A stretch of 64,000 nucleotides of DNA from Demequina iriomotensis (lineage in GTDB: Bacteria; Actinomycetota; Actinomycetes; Actinomycetales; Demequinaceae). The stretch covers positions 1-64,000 of the forward strand of contig NZ_BBME01000013.1 of NCBI RefSeq assembly GCF_000971395.1, in the 5' to 3' direction. Positions 32,044-42,100 of this stretch are shown piece by piece; positions within the stretch are counted from its first letter, which is position 1; every line of letters begins with the position of its first letter. The position numbers and the translations under genes are program-made. The notes beneath the pieces are model-generated. The model did not search any database and was not told where the DNA came from. It saw only the letters and a list, made by a program, of their open reading frames with translations.

Positions 32044-33366
32044 CTACGCCCAGAGCGAGTCGATCGGCACGGCGCGCCCGAGGATCCGCTCCGCGGCACG
32101 ATGCCCGGACAGCATCGCGGCCGGCACGGTCGCGGGATCATCGGTCCACGTCGCCTCGCCGGCGAGATGGAGCACCCCGCCGATGGGCGTGGCGAGCGCG
32201 TCGTGGTCGGACGTGGACGAGCCGACCCTCATGTACGCGTACGAGCCGCGCGCGAAGGGGTCCGCGCCCCACGAGGTGACCCGGACGCCGTCGGGCGCGG
32301 GGATCCCGGGACCGTACAGCCGCCGCAGCTGCGCCATGACGGACTCCGCGACCCGTGCATCGTCCCAGCCGGCGATCGCGCGCGCGGCGGGCCCGGCGGC
32401 GAAGGTGAGGAGCGTGGGCGTGCCATGCAGCCCGGTGAGGTCGTACCACGAGTGCCACCAGCGCCCCTCGGGGCCGAGCTGCCGGATCGCGTAGACGTCG
32501 CGGTCCCAGAAGCGCCGCGGGAACCGCAGGAACACCTTCTCGAACGCGTTCATCTCGAGTCGCGACAGCGCGCACGCCACCGGGGCGGGCAGGGCGGGCG
32601 AGAACGCGAGCGCGTCCGACCGCAGCACCCCCACCGGTACCGTCACCACCGCGGTCCGCGCGGCGATCTCGCCGCCCGCCCAGGCGACGCGCACCCCTGA
32701 CGGCGACCACACCACCCGCGAGACCACGTGGCCGAGCCGGATGTCGAGGTCGCGCGCGAGCGACGTCGGCAGGGCGTCGTAGCCGTCGGGGAAGACCACC
32801 TCGTCGCCCTCGATCGCGTCGTCGTCGAGCCCGTGCGCGGCCAGGTCCTCGATCCACGCGCCGTACTGCTCCTCGCTGCGGTGCTCGAGGTAGTCGCGCA
32901 CGCGCTGGGCACGCTCCGGCTCCCACTCTTGGGCCGCGAGCGCGGCCTCCGTCACGTCGCGATAGGAGTCGTCCGGGCGCGAGGCGGCGACAGCGTCCGC
33001 CAGGGCGGCGTCGACAGCCGCGACGTCGGCGGCGAAGCCCGACACGTCCTCGGCGCTCATCCGGGTGCCTGCCGCGGAGAAGTACGCGACGGGGCGGCTG
33101 TGCGCCTGATAGCCGCCGACGGTGAACTCCATGGTCCGCATGCCGAGCGCGCGCGCCGCCGCGGCGACCGGGCTGCCGTCGACGCCATGGATCCACGAGG
33201 CGCCGAGGTCGGTGGCGTGCCCCGCGGTGCGATCGGTCCAGACCCGGCCGCCGACGCGGTCGCGGGCCTCGAGCACCACGACCCGCGCGCCGGCTCCCGC
33301 GAGCAGCCGCGCGGCCGCGAGCCCCGCCACCCCCGCGCCGACCACCACGGTGTCGACCTGCTCCAT
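32044..33366 (-). CDS. Flavin-containing amine oxidase (FAD-dependent)
   Basis: 440 residues, the usual length for bacterial monoamine or polyamine oxidases. The N-terminal FAD-binding motif is [16 protein letters not shown], followed by the ERVGG-type box EARDRVGGRVW (about residues 8-43). The C-terminal FAD segment is LHLAGEATWTDDPATVPAAM. A DLGASWIHG substrate-side motif is present. It oxidises a primary or secondary amine to an aldehyde with H2O2 release; the substrate is not evident. There is no signal peptide, so it is cytoplasmic. It is divergent from the dehydrogenase fusion gene. Confidence 0.9.
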   Translation of the reverse strand: MEQVDTVVVGAGVAGLAAARLLAGAGARVVVLEARDRVGGRVWTDRTAGHATDLGASWIHGVDGSPVAAAARALGMRTMEFTVGGYQAHSRPVAYFSAAGTRMSAEDVSGFAADVAAVDAALADAVAASRPDDSYRDVTEAALAAQEWEPERAQRVRDYLEHRSEEQYGAWIEDLAAHGLDDDAIEGDEVVFPDGYDALPTSLARDLDIRLGHVVSRVVWSPSGVRVAWAGGEIAARTAVVTVPVGVLRSDALAFSPALPAPVACALSRLEMNAFEKVFLRFPRRFWDRDVYAIRQLGPEGRWWHSWYDLTGLHGTPTLLTFAAGPAARAIAGWDDARVAESVMAQLRRLYGPGIPAPDGVRVTSWGADPFARGSYAYMRVGSSTSDHDALATPIGGVLHLAGEATWTDDPATVPAAMLSGHRAAERILGRAVPIDSLWA

Positions 33367-33419
33367 GGGGCCTCCTTCGTGCGTGCGCCTCGTCGCTGCC
33401 AGCGACCTTAGCCAAGGTC

Positions 33420-33448
33420 GGGCCGGAGACGGGGAACGTCACCGGCCC
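33420..33448. promoter_or_regulatory. Long interrupted inverted repeat between amine oxidase and dehydrogenase genes
   Basis: Arms GGGCCGG-A-GACG (33420-33431) and CGTC-A-CCGGCCC (33437-33448) pair perfectly at 11 positions, with symmetric A mismatches and a five-base loop. It sits 54 bp upstream of the amine oxidase start in a divergent gap, so it is more likely an operator than a terminator. Confidence 0.5.
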
Positions 33449-33568
33449 CGCCCGCTAGTGAATGGCGATTAACTTAAGGCGTGACAACGGACCGCGGTCC
33501 CGGCAGACTGGTGCCACCGCGCAGGCCGGGCCCGCGACGCGGTGCGACGAGGCACGGAGGGGTGACGC

Positions 33569-35173
33569 ATGACCATCGAGGCGCCCACCATCGCCGCCGT
33601 CGTCGGCGCCCGGGACGAGGATCCCGTCCTGACGGAGGTGCGGCTCGACACGCTCCGGGGCGACGAGGTGCTCGTCGACATCGCGGCCTCGGGCGTGTGC
33701 CACACCGATCTCACCGCCATCGACGGCGGGGTGCCGGTGGGCTATCCCATGGTCCTCGGGCATGAGGGTGCGGGCACGGTGGTCGCGACCGGTGCCGCGG
33801 TCGCGCACGTCGCGGTCGGGGACCGGGTGGTGCTCACCTTCGACTCGTGCGGGACGTGCGCGCGATGCCGCGATCGCCATCCGGCCGCGTGCGTCGAGTT
33901 CGCGTCGCGCAACTACCGCGGCGCCCGGCCTGACGGCTCGCCCACGATGCACGACGCCGACGGGCGGCCGCTCGGTGCGGCATGGCTCGCGCAGTCGTCC
34001 TGGTCGACCCGCGCGATCGCACGCGCGGCCAACACCGTGCCGATCGGGGACGAGATCCCGTTCGCCCTCGCGGCGGCGCTCGGCTGCGGCGTACTGACCG
34101 GCGCGGGGACCGTGCTCAACGTGCTGCGTCCAGGCCTCGACGACGGGCTCCTGGTCATCGGCGCGGGCACGGTCGGCCTCGCCGCCGTCATGGCCGCGCG
34201 GGCGGCCGGCTGCGCGCGCATCGTGGTGGTCGAACCGTCGGAGGCGCGCCGCGCCCTCGCCCTCGAGCTCGGGGCGCAGGTCGCGATCGCGCCCGCGGAA
34301 CTGGACCCCCGTGCACACCGCTGCACACGCGCGTTGGACACCGTCGGCACGCAGGGGGCGATCGACGCGGCCCTCGGGGCGCTCGCGGCGCCCGGGATGT
34401 GCGCGACCGTCGCGCTGCGACCCGGCGCGAACGCGATCACCGTGAGCCAGACGGCGCTCCTGTGGGGGAGGTCGCTCGTCGGCGTGATCGAGGGCGACGC
34501 CGTTCCGGCGACGGCCGTGCCCATGCTCGTCCGGCTCTGGCGCGCGGGGCTGCTCCCGCTCGAGCGGCTGGTGACGCGCTTCCCGTTCGGACACGCGGCC
34601 GAGGCGGTGCGGGCGGCGCGCTCGGGCGAGGCGGTCAAGCCCGTCCTGGTGATGCACGACGATGCGCGCGACGCCGCGACGCCCCCGGTGAGGACCGGCA
34701 CCGCGGCGACCAGGGTGCGGGCGATCGCGGCCGCGGGCCACGGCGACGCGGACGAGCTCGCGGCGCTCTGGGACGTGCTTCCCGCGGTCAGGTCCGACGA
34801 CCTGCGTGGCCTGTGGCGCGGCACGGGGATCGACACCGGGCATCGCGTACACGCGATGCTGACCCGGGCATCGTGGTACGGCAAGGACTTCGTCGACGGC
34901 GCGCACGTCCAGCCGCTCGTGTGCCGGGATGCCGCCGGAGCGCTGCGCGCCGACGCGGAGCTCGCCGGAGGCGGTGCCTGGCTCGCGGACTGCGAGCATC
35001 GCGGCAAGGTGACCGCGGCGATGTCCTACGACGCGCGGCCCACCCACGATCACTTCGTGCGCGTCGATGCCGATGCCGTGCTGGGCGTCATGGCCGGCCG
35101 CGGCGCCCTCGACGGCGGCCGGCCCTACTTCTTCCTCCTCGAGCGCGAGGCGGACGCCGGCGGCGTAGCGTGA
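33569..35173 (+). CDS. Zinc alcohol dehydrogenase fused to a GXWXG/DUF4334 tail
   Basis: 534 residues from an ATG with GGAGG upstream. Residues 1-355 are a medium-chain zinc dehydrogenase of the aryl/benzyl-alcohol class. It has catalytic zinc ligands in GVCHTD and GHEG, a structural four-cysteine cluster in CGTCARCRDRHPAAC, and a nucleotide loop GAGTVGLAAV (about 197). Residues about 385-530 match the GXWXG plus DUF4334 pair (LRGLWRGTGIDTGH, ASWYGKDF, MSYDARPTHDHFVRVD). That pair is usually a separate small protein. The fusion suggests the tail acts on the same alcohol/aldehyde chemistry. Confidence 0.85.
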   Translation: MTIEAPTIAAVVGARDEDPVLTEVRLDTLRGDEVLVDIAASGVCHTDLTAIDGGVPVGYPMVLGHEGAGTVVATGAAVAHVAVGDRVVLTFDSCGTCARCRDRHPAACVEFASRNYRGARPDGSPTMHDADGRPLGAAWLAQSSWSTRAIARAANTVPIGDEIPFALAAALGCGVLTGAGTVLNVLRPGLDDGLLVIGAGTVGLAAVMAARAAGCARIVVVEPSEARRALALELGAQVAIAPAELDPRAHRCTRALDTVGTQGAIDAALGALAAPGMCATVALRPGANAITVSQTALLWGRSLVGVIEGDAVPATAVPMLVRLWRAGLLPLERLVTRFPFGHAAEAVRAARSGEAVKPVLVMHDDARDAATPPVRTGTAATRVRAIAAAGHGDADELAALWDVLPAVRSDDLRGLWRGTGIDTGHRVHAMLTRASWYGKDFVDGAHVQPLVCRDAAGALRADAELAGGGAWLADCEHRGKVTAAMSYDARPTHDHFVRVDADAVLGVMAGRGALDGGRPYFFLLEREADAGGVA

Positions 35174-35177
35174 GGGC

Positions 35178-35459
35178 GTGTTCGTGCTGATGTCGGTCCA
35201 CCATCCCCGTCCCGAGCATCGTGCCGCGCTGGTGGACTCCATGCACCGCTACGGCGCAGCGATTCGAGGACGGGCGGGCCTGATCTCCATCCACACGCTC
35301 GCCGACGAGGACTCCGACCGGCTCGTCGGCCTGGCGATCTTCGCGACGCGCGAGGACTTCGAGCGCCTCGCGCCCGTCGCCCGCGAGGCGGTGTCCGACG
35401 ACCCGTTCGAGCGCTGGGAGGCCGCGCCCGTCGACGGCCTCCGCCTGACAGAGGCCTGA
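35178..35459 (+). CDS. Small ABM-like dimeric alpha+beta barrel protein
   Basis: 93 residues from a GTG 5 bp after the dehydrogenase stop. The pattern FVLMSVHHPRPEHRAALVDSM, then GLISIHTLADEDSDRLVGLA and FATREDFERLA, fits an ABM or stress-responsive barrel fold. Such proteins are often cofactor-poor oxygenases or binding proteins. The tight spacing puts it in one operon with the dehydrogenase fusion, perhaps acting on the same substrate. No active-site residue can be singled out. Confidence 0.68.
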   Translation: MFVLMSVHHPRPEHRAALVDSMHRYGAAIRGRAGLISIHTLADEDSDRLVGLAIFATREDFERLAPVAREAVSDDPFERWEAAPVDGLRLTEA

Positions 35460-35533
35460 CGCGCGGCGACGTGCCTGCTGACACCGGCGCGTGGCGTCGC
35501 TACGGTGGGGCCACCACTCATCGAGGAGGAGCC

Positions 35534-36046
35534 ATGTCCGTTCCCGTCGCACCCGAGGGCTATGCCCGGTACCTGATGAAGAGCAAGTTCGGCGCAGGCC
35601 GCGACTTCCGCATCCTCGAGCCGGAGACCGAGGCGGACCTGTTCCTCGTGGACGGGAAGATCGGTCCGCGGCCCCGCGCCGAGATCCTCGACGCGGGCGG
35701 CACCAAGCTGCTGGACGTGACGGGGCGCATGATGGGCATCCCCAAGCGCATGGACGTCACGGACCCGTCGGGCGCGCAGGTCGCGCACCTGCACGCGCAG
35801 CCGTTCAAGTTCGTCAGGGACAAGATCGACGTCGAGCTCGCGTCCGGCGAGCAGTGGCTGCTCGAGGGCAACGTCATCGAGAAGGACTACACGCTCCGCG
35901 ACGGCGCGGGACAGGTCATGGTGCAGATCACGCAGAAGTGGATCACCATCCGTGACAAGTACACGATCGACGTGCGTGACGGCGTGGACCCGGAGCTCGC
36001 CTTCGCAATCGTCTGGGCCATCGACCGATGGGTCGAGCGCGACTGA
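35534..36046 (+). CDS. LURP-one-related (tubby-like) family protein
   Basis: 170 residues from an ATG with a strong AGGAGGA site. The repeated beta-strand pattern is typical of the LOR/tubby C-terminal-like fold: YLMKSKFGAGRDFRILEPE, LFLVDGKIG, RAEILDAGGTKLLDVTGRMM, then KWITIRDKYTIDVRDGVD. Bacterial members are small cytoplasmic proteins of unknown role, possibly phospholipid-binding or scramblase-like by analogy. The C-terminal helix (ELAFAIVWAIDRWVER) is the usual family ending. Confidence 0.78.
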   Translation: MSVPVAPEGYARYLMKSKFGAGRDFRILEPETEADLFLVDGKIGPRPRAEILDAGGTKLLDVTGRMMGIPKRMDVTDPSGAQVAHLHAQPFKFVRDKIDVELASGEQWLLEGNVIEKDYTLRDGAGQVMVQITQKWITIRDKYTIDVRDGVDPELAFAIVWAIDRWVERD

Positions 36047-36191
36047 CGCGAGGTCCGTCCGCGCCGCTTAGCACGGAATTCATCCTGGCGCGAGAGAAAG
36101 CAAAATACCTGCAGAACACCCCCGTATAAGTCGCAGACTTCGCTATTCGGACTTACGTTGAATTCAAGTCGCGGCTAGCTAGGGGTGGTCT

Positions 36192-39100
36192 GTGTACGGT
36201 GTTGTCGGCTGGAAGGTGCGCCCGCTGCGCACGCCTCAGAGGATGGTGACCGCGCTCGCGACGATTCTCGCGCTCGCGGTCACCTCGTTCGCCGTGGCCG
36301 TCGTCGTGGCGCCGCCGGCGGAGGCGCGCTACGCGCAGGGAGGCGAGGGCCTCTACCCGGGGTACATCGACTGGTTCGAGTGGGGTGCGGACGGCACCCA
36401 GATCGATTCGGGCACCAGCGTGACGAACACGCGCCTGGTCGGCCTCAACACCCTCGAGACCACGTGCACGATCACGAACGTGGTCGGTCCCATCCGCGCG
36501 TACCGGCCGGGCGACTACCGCGGCGACGCTCTCGACAACCTGTACAACATCGGCGGCATCGACGGCGCGAACGAGCTGGTCTCGGGCATCGCGAACATGG
36601 ACAACGCCGGGACCGTCGACTTCGACTTCAGCTGCTTCGTCACCATTCAGGGCAACAACGTCGACGTCGCCGGCCTGGTGGTGGCGGACGCCGAGAGCAA
36701 CAACTTCCGCCAGGGCGAGTACATCGAGGCGACCCCCGATCAGGCGGCGACGTGGCGCGTCATCGACCGCACCCGGGCCTGCCCCACCGCCACCGTGGCG
36801 ACGCTCTCGGGCGCCAACACCCTGAGGCTCGAGTCCAACGACACGCAGTGCTCGGAGGTCAACGACAGCTACGGGCCCATCGCGGTGGGCTTCATGGAGG
36901 GCGCGACGGGCGCGCATGTGCAGATGCACGGCGGCGGCTACTCGGCCGTCGCGCTCGGCGTGGTCTTCGAGTCGGACTTCGGCGACGCGCCGCTGAGCTA
37001 CGGCTCGGCGGGCGCGCTGCTGCAGTCGACCTGGTCGGGCGGCATCGTCCCGAGCGGCACCACCACGGACGTCTCGGCCGACTCGTTCGTGCTCGGCACC
37101 CCGGGCGGCTACGCCCCGATCCTCGGCGCGACCGTCGACTCGGACGCGATCTACCTGGGCAGCGCGAACGCCGACAACGATGACGTGAACGGCAACGCGG
37201 TCACCGACGAGGACAGCATCGCGCCGCCCGGCGTGGTCGACACGGACTACGGCGAGACGTATTCGCTCGACGTCGCCTGTACCGGGCCGGGGTACGTCTC
37301 CGGCTGGATCGACTGGAACTTCAACGGCACCTTCGACGACTCGGAGCGTCAGGGCGCCGTCGAGTGCACGGGCGGCTCGGTGAACCTCACCTGGACCGTG
37401 CCGGAGGACGCCGTCCAGACCGTCGTCGATCCGACCTTCATGCGCCTGCGCATCGCCGACACGATCGCCGGAGCGGAGAACCCGGACGACATCACGAGCC
37501 TCGGCGAGGTCGAGGACTACCCGCTCTACGTCGACCTGCCGGACCCGGGCCTCACCATCACGAAGTCCTCCGACCCGGCCGATGCGGCGCTTCCCGGGGA
37601 CACCGTCGAGTACACGATCACCGTGACCAACACCGGTGAGGTGGACTACGACGACGAGAACGGCCTGGCCTCGATCACGGACGACCTCTCCGATGTGCTC
37701 GACGACGCGGCGTACAACGACGACGAGGACGCCGACAGCGGCACCGTCGACTACACGGAGCCCGTCCTCAGCTGGACGGGCGCGCTCGCGATCGGCGAGT
37801 CCGTCGACATCACCTACTCCGTGACGGTCGACGATCCGATCGAAGGCGACGGCCTCCTCGCCAACACCGTGGTGGGTCCCGAGGAGTCCAACTGCGCCGA
37901 GGGCTCCGAGGAGCCGGACTGCACCGTCGAGCTCCCCATCCGGGCGCTCGAGATCGTCAAGAGCGTCGACCCGACGGACGAGGCGCTGCCGGGCGACGTG
38001 GTCAGCTACACCGTCACGGTCACCAACCCGGGTCCCGCGGACTACACCGCGGACGCGCCCGCGTCGTTCGACGACGACCTGTCCGCGGTGCTCGACGATG
38101 CGACCTACAACGGCGATGCGGATGCATCGTCCGGCACGGCGACCTTCACCGACCCGACCCTGCACTGGGAAGGCGCCCTTGCGGCGGGCGCGAGCGTGAC
38201 CGTGACCTACTCGGTGACCGTCGACTCGCCGCTCACGGGCGACGGGTTGCTCGACAACGCCGTGGTCGGCCCTCCGGAGTCCAACTGCGACACCGGCGTC
38301 GAGGAGGGCTGCACCACCGAGGTGCCGGTCCGTTCGCTGGCGTTCGAGAAGACCTCCGACGGCGCCGAGGGTGTCGAGCCCGGCGACACCGTCACGTACG
38401 AGATCACGGTCACGAACAATGGTGCGGTCGACTACACGGTGGACGATCCGGCGACGTTCGACGACGACCTGAGCGACGTGCTCGACGACGCCGTCTACAA
38501 CGGCGGCACCGCGAGCAGCGGCGACCTGCAGCTGTCGGGGACCACCCTGTCCTGGAGCGGTGCGCTCGCCGCGGGCGCCACGGTGACCATCACCTACTCG
38601 GTGACCATCAACGACCCGGTCACCGGCGACGGCAGCCTGTACAACGTGGTGGTCGGCCCGCCGGAGTCCAACTGCACGGATCCCGAGGAATCCCAGGACG
38701 CCGACTGCATCGAGCCCGACCCGATCCGCGCGCTCGAGATCACCAAGACCTCCGACCCGACCGACGAGGTGCTCCCGGGCGACGTCGTCTCCTACACGGT
38801 GACGGTCGAGAACACGGGCACGTTCGACTACACGAACGCGGATCCCGCATCGTTCGAGGACGACCTCACGGCGGTGCTGGACGATGCGACGTACAACGGC
38901 GACGGCGCGGCGCCGGCGGGCACGGTGAGCTTCGACGACCCGGTGCTGTCGTGGGAGGGTCCCCTCGCGGCGGGCGCGAGCATCGAGATCACCTACTCGG
39001 TCACGGTCGACGACCCGCCGGCGGGCGACGGCATCCTCACGAACGCCGTGGTCGGTCCGCCGGAGTCCAACTGCGATGACGGCACCGAGGACGGCTGCAC

Positions 39101-42100
39101 CACCGAGGTTCCCGTGCGCGCGCTTGAGATCACCAAGACGTCCGCCCCGTCGGGCGCGGTGCGTCCCGGCGACACGGTCACCTACACCGTGACGGTCGAG
39201 AACATCGGCCAAGTCGACTACGCGGGCGGCACGCTGGCGGCTTTCGAGGACGACCTCACGGCGGTGCTGGACGATGCGACGTACAACGGCGACGGCGCCG
39301 CACCCTCGGGCGTGGTCGGCTTCACGTCGCCGGTCCTGTCGTGGGAGGGCGAGCTCGCGGTCGGCGCGTCGGTCGAGATCACGTACTCGGTGACGGTGAA
39401 CGATCCGATCTCGGGCGACGGGCTGCTCGACAACGCCGTGGTGGGTCCGCCTGAGTCGAACTGCGACGAGGGCACCGAGGACGGCTGCACCACCGAGGTG
39501 CCGATCCGCCAGCTCGACATCGTCAAGACCGCGTCGCCGTCCGACGGCGTGCTGCCCGGCGACACGGTGACCTACACGGTGACCCTGACGAACACCGGGC
39601 AGGCCGCCTACCTGCTCGCCTACTTCGAGGACGACCTCTCCGAGGTGCTTGACGACGCGACCTACAACGGCGACGTCAGCGCCTCGACGGGCGTGCCCAA
39701 CTACGCGGCGCCGGAGATCCGCTGGTACGGGCCGCTCGCCGTGGGCGCGAGCGTCGAGATCACCTACTCCGTGACGGTGAACGACCCCCCGACGGGCGAC
39801 GGACTGCTCACCAACGCCGTCGTGGGCCCGCTCGAGTCGAACTGCGAGGCCGGGTCGACCGACCCCGACTGCACCACCACCGTGCCCATCGGCTCCCTCG
39901 ACATCGTCAAGACGGCGTCCCCGTCGGACCAGGTCCTCCCGGGCGACACCGTGACGTACACCGTGACGGTCACCAACTCGGGCCAGATCGCGTACACGGA
40001 CGAGGCGCCGGCGAGCGTCGACGACGACCTCACGGCGGTGCTGGACGACGCGACGTACAACGACGACGAGGACGCGGACGTCGGCACGGCGTCCTACGCC
40101 GCACCGACCCTCCACTGGGAGGGAGCGCTCGCGCCGGGAGAGAGCGCGACCATCACGTACTCGGTGACGGTGAACGATCCGCTCACCGGCGACGGGCTGC
40201 TCGACAACGCGGTGGTCGGCCCGCCGGAGTCGAACTGCGACGACGGGACCGAGGAGGGCTGCACCACCGAGGTGCCCATCCGCGCGCTGCTCATCGAGAA
40301 GACCGCGGACTCGGCGGGCGAGGTGCTGCCCGGCGACACGGTGACGTACACGGTGACGGTCGAGAACATCGGTGAGGTCGACTACACGGCTGACGATCCT
40401 GCGACGTTCGAGGACGACCTCACGGCGGTGCTGGACGATGCGACCTACAACGACGACGAGGACGCGGACGTCGGCACCGCGTCCTACGCCGAGCCGATGC
40501 TGTCCTGGTCCGGGCCCCTCGCGGCGGGGGAGATCGCGATCATCACCTACTCGGTGACGGTCGACGATCCGCCGTCCGGCGACGGGCTGCTCGACAACGC
40601 CGTCGTGGGCCCGCCGGAGTCGAACTGCGACGACGGCGCCGCTGAGGAAGGCGCGGAGGGCTGCACCACCGAGGTGCCGGTCCGCGAGCTCGCGATCGTG
40701 AAGTCCTCCGACAGCGACGGCTCGGTCGAGCCCGGCGACGTGGTGACGTACTCGATCACCGTGACCAACACGGGGCAGACGCCGTACACGGAGGAGGACC
40801 CGGCGTCCCTGACCGACGACCTCAGCGATGTGCTCGACGACGCGACCTACAACGACGACGAGGACGCCACGGGCGGCACGGCGTCCTACGCCGAGCCCGT
40901 GCTGTCCTGGACGGGTCCCCTCGACGTGGGCGAGAGCGTGACCATCACGTACTCGGTGACGGTGACAGATCCTCCGGGCGGCGACGGCACCCTCGCGAAC
41001 GTGGTGGTCGGCCCACCCGAGTCCAACTGCGACACCGTCGACACCACGGATCCGGACTGCGTCGAGCCCAACCCCATCCAGGCGCTCGAGATCACCAAGA
41101 CGGCGACGCCCGACGACGAGGTGCTGCCCGGCGACACCGTGACCTACACCGTCACCATCGAGAACACCGGGCAGGTCGCCTACACGGACGAGGCGCCGGC
41201 GAGCTTCGACGACGACCTGACGGACGTGCTCGACGACGCGACCTACAACGACGACGAGGACGCGTCCGCGGGGACGGCCTCCTACGCCGAGCCGACCCTC
41301 CACTGGGAGGGCGCGCTCGCGGTGGGCGCGGTCGTGTCGGTGACGTACTCCGTGACGGTGGACGATCCGTCGGCGGGCGACGGGCTGCTCGACAACGCGG
41401 TGGTCGGCCCGCCGGAGTCGAACTGCGACACCGGGACCGAGGAGCCCTGCACCACCGAGGTCCCCGTCAAGGCCCTGCAGATCACCAAGGTCGCGGATCC
41501 CGCGGACGAGGTCGCCGCGGGCGGCACGGTGACGTACACGGTCACGGTGGAGAACATCGGGCAGGCGGACTACACGGAGGAGGCGCCGGCGAGCGTCGAG
41601 GACGACCTCACGGCGGTGCTGGACGATGCGACGTACAACGACGACGAGGACGCGGACGTCGGCACGGCTTCCTACGCGACGCCGATCCTCAGCTGGGAGG
41701 GAGCGCTCGCGGCGGGGGAGACGGCCACCATCACGTACTCGGTGACGGTGAACGAGCCGCTCACCGGCGACGGGCTGCTCGACAACGCCGTTGTGGGCCC
41801 GCCGGAGTCCAACTGCGACGACGGCAGCGAGGACGGCTGCACCACCGAGGTGCCCGTCAAGGCCGTCGAGATCGTCAAGTTCTCGAGCGCAGCCGGAAGC
41901 GCACAGCCCGGCGACGTGGTCACCTACACCGTCACCATCACCAACACCGGCCAGGCGGACTACACCGACGATGCGCCCGCCGGGTTCACCGACGACCTCA
42001 GCGACGTGCTGGACGACGCGGCCTACAACGACGACGAGGATGCGAGCGGCGGCACCGCCTCCTACGCCGAACCCGTGCTGTCCTGGTCTGGGCCGCTCGA

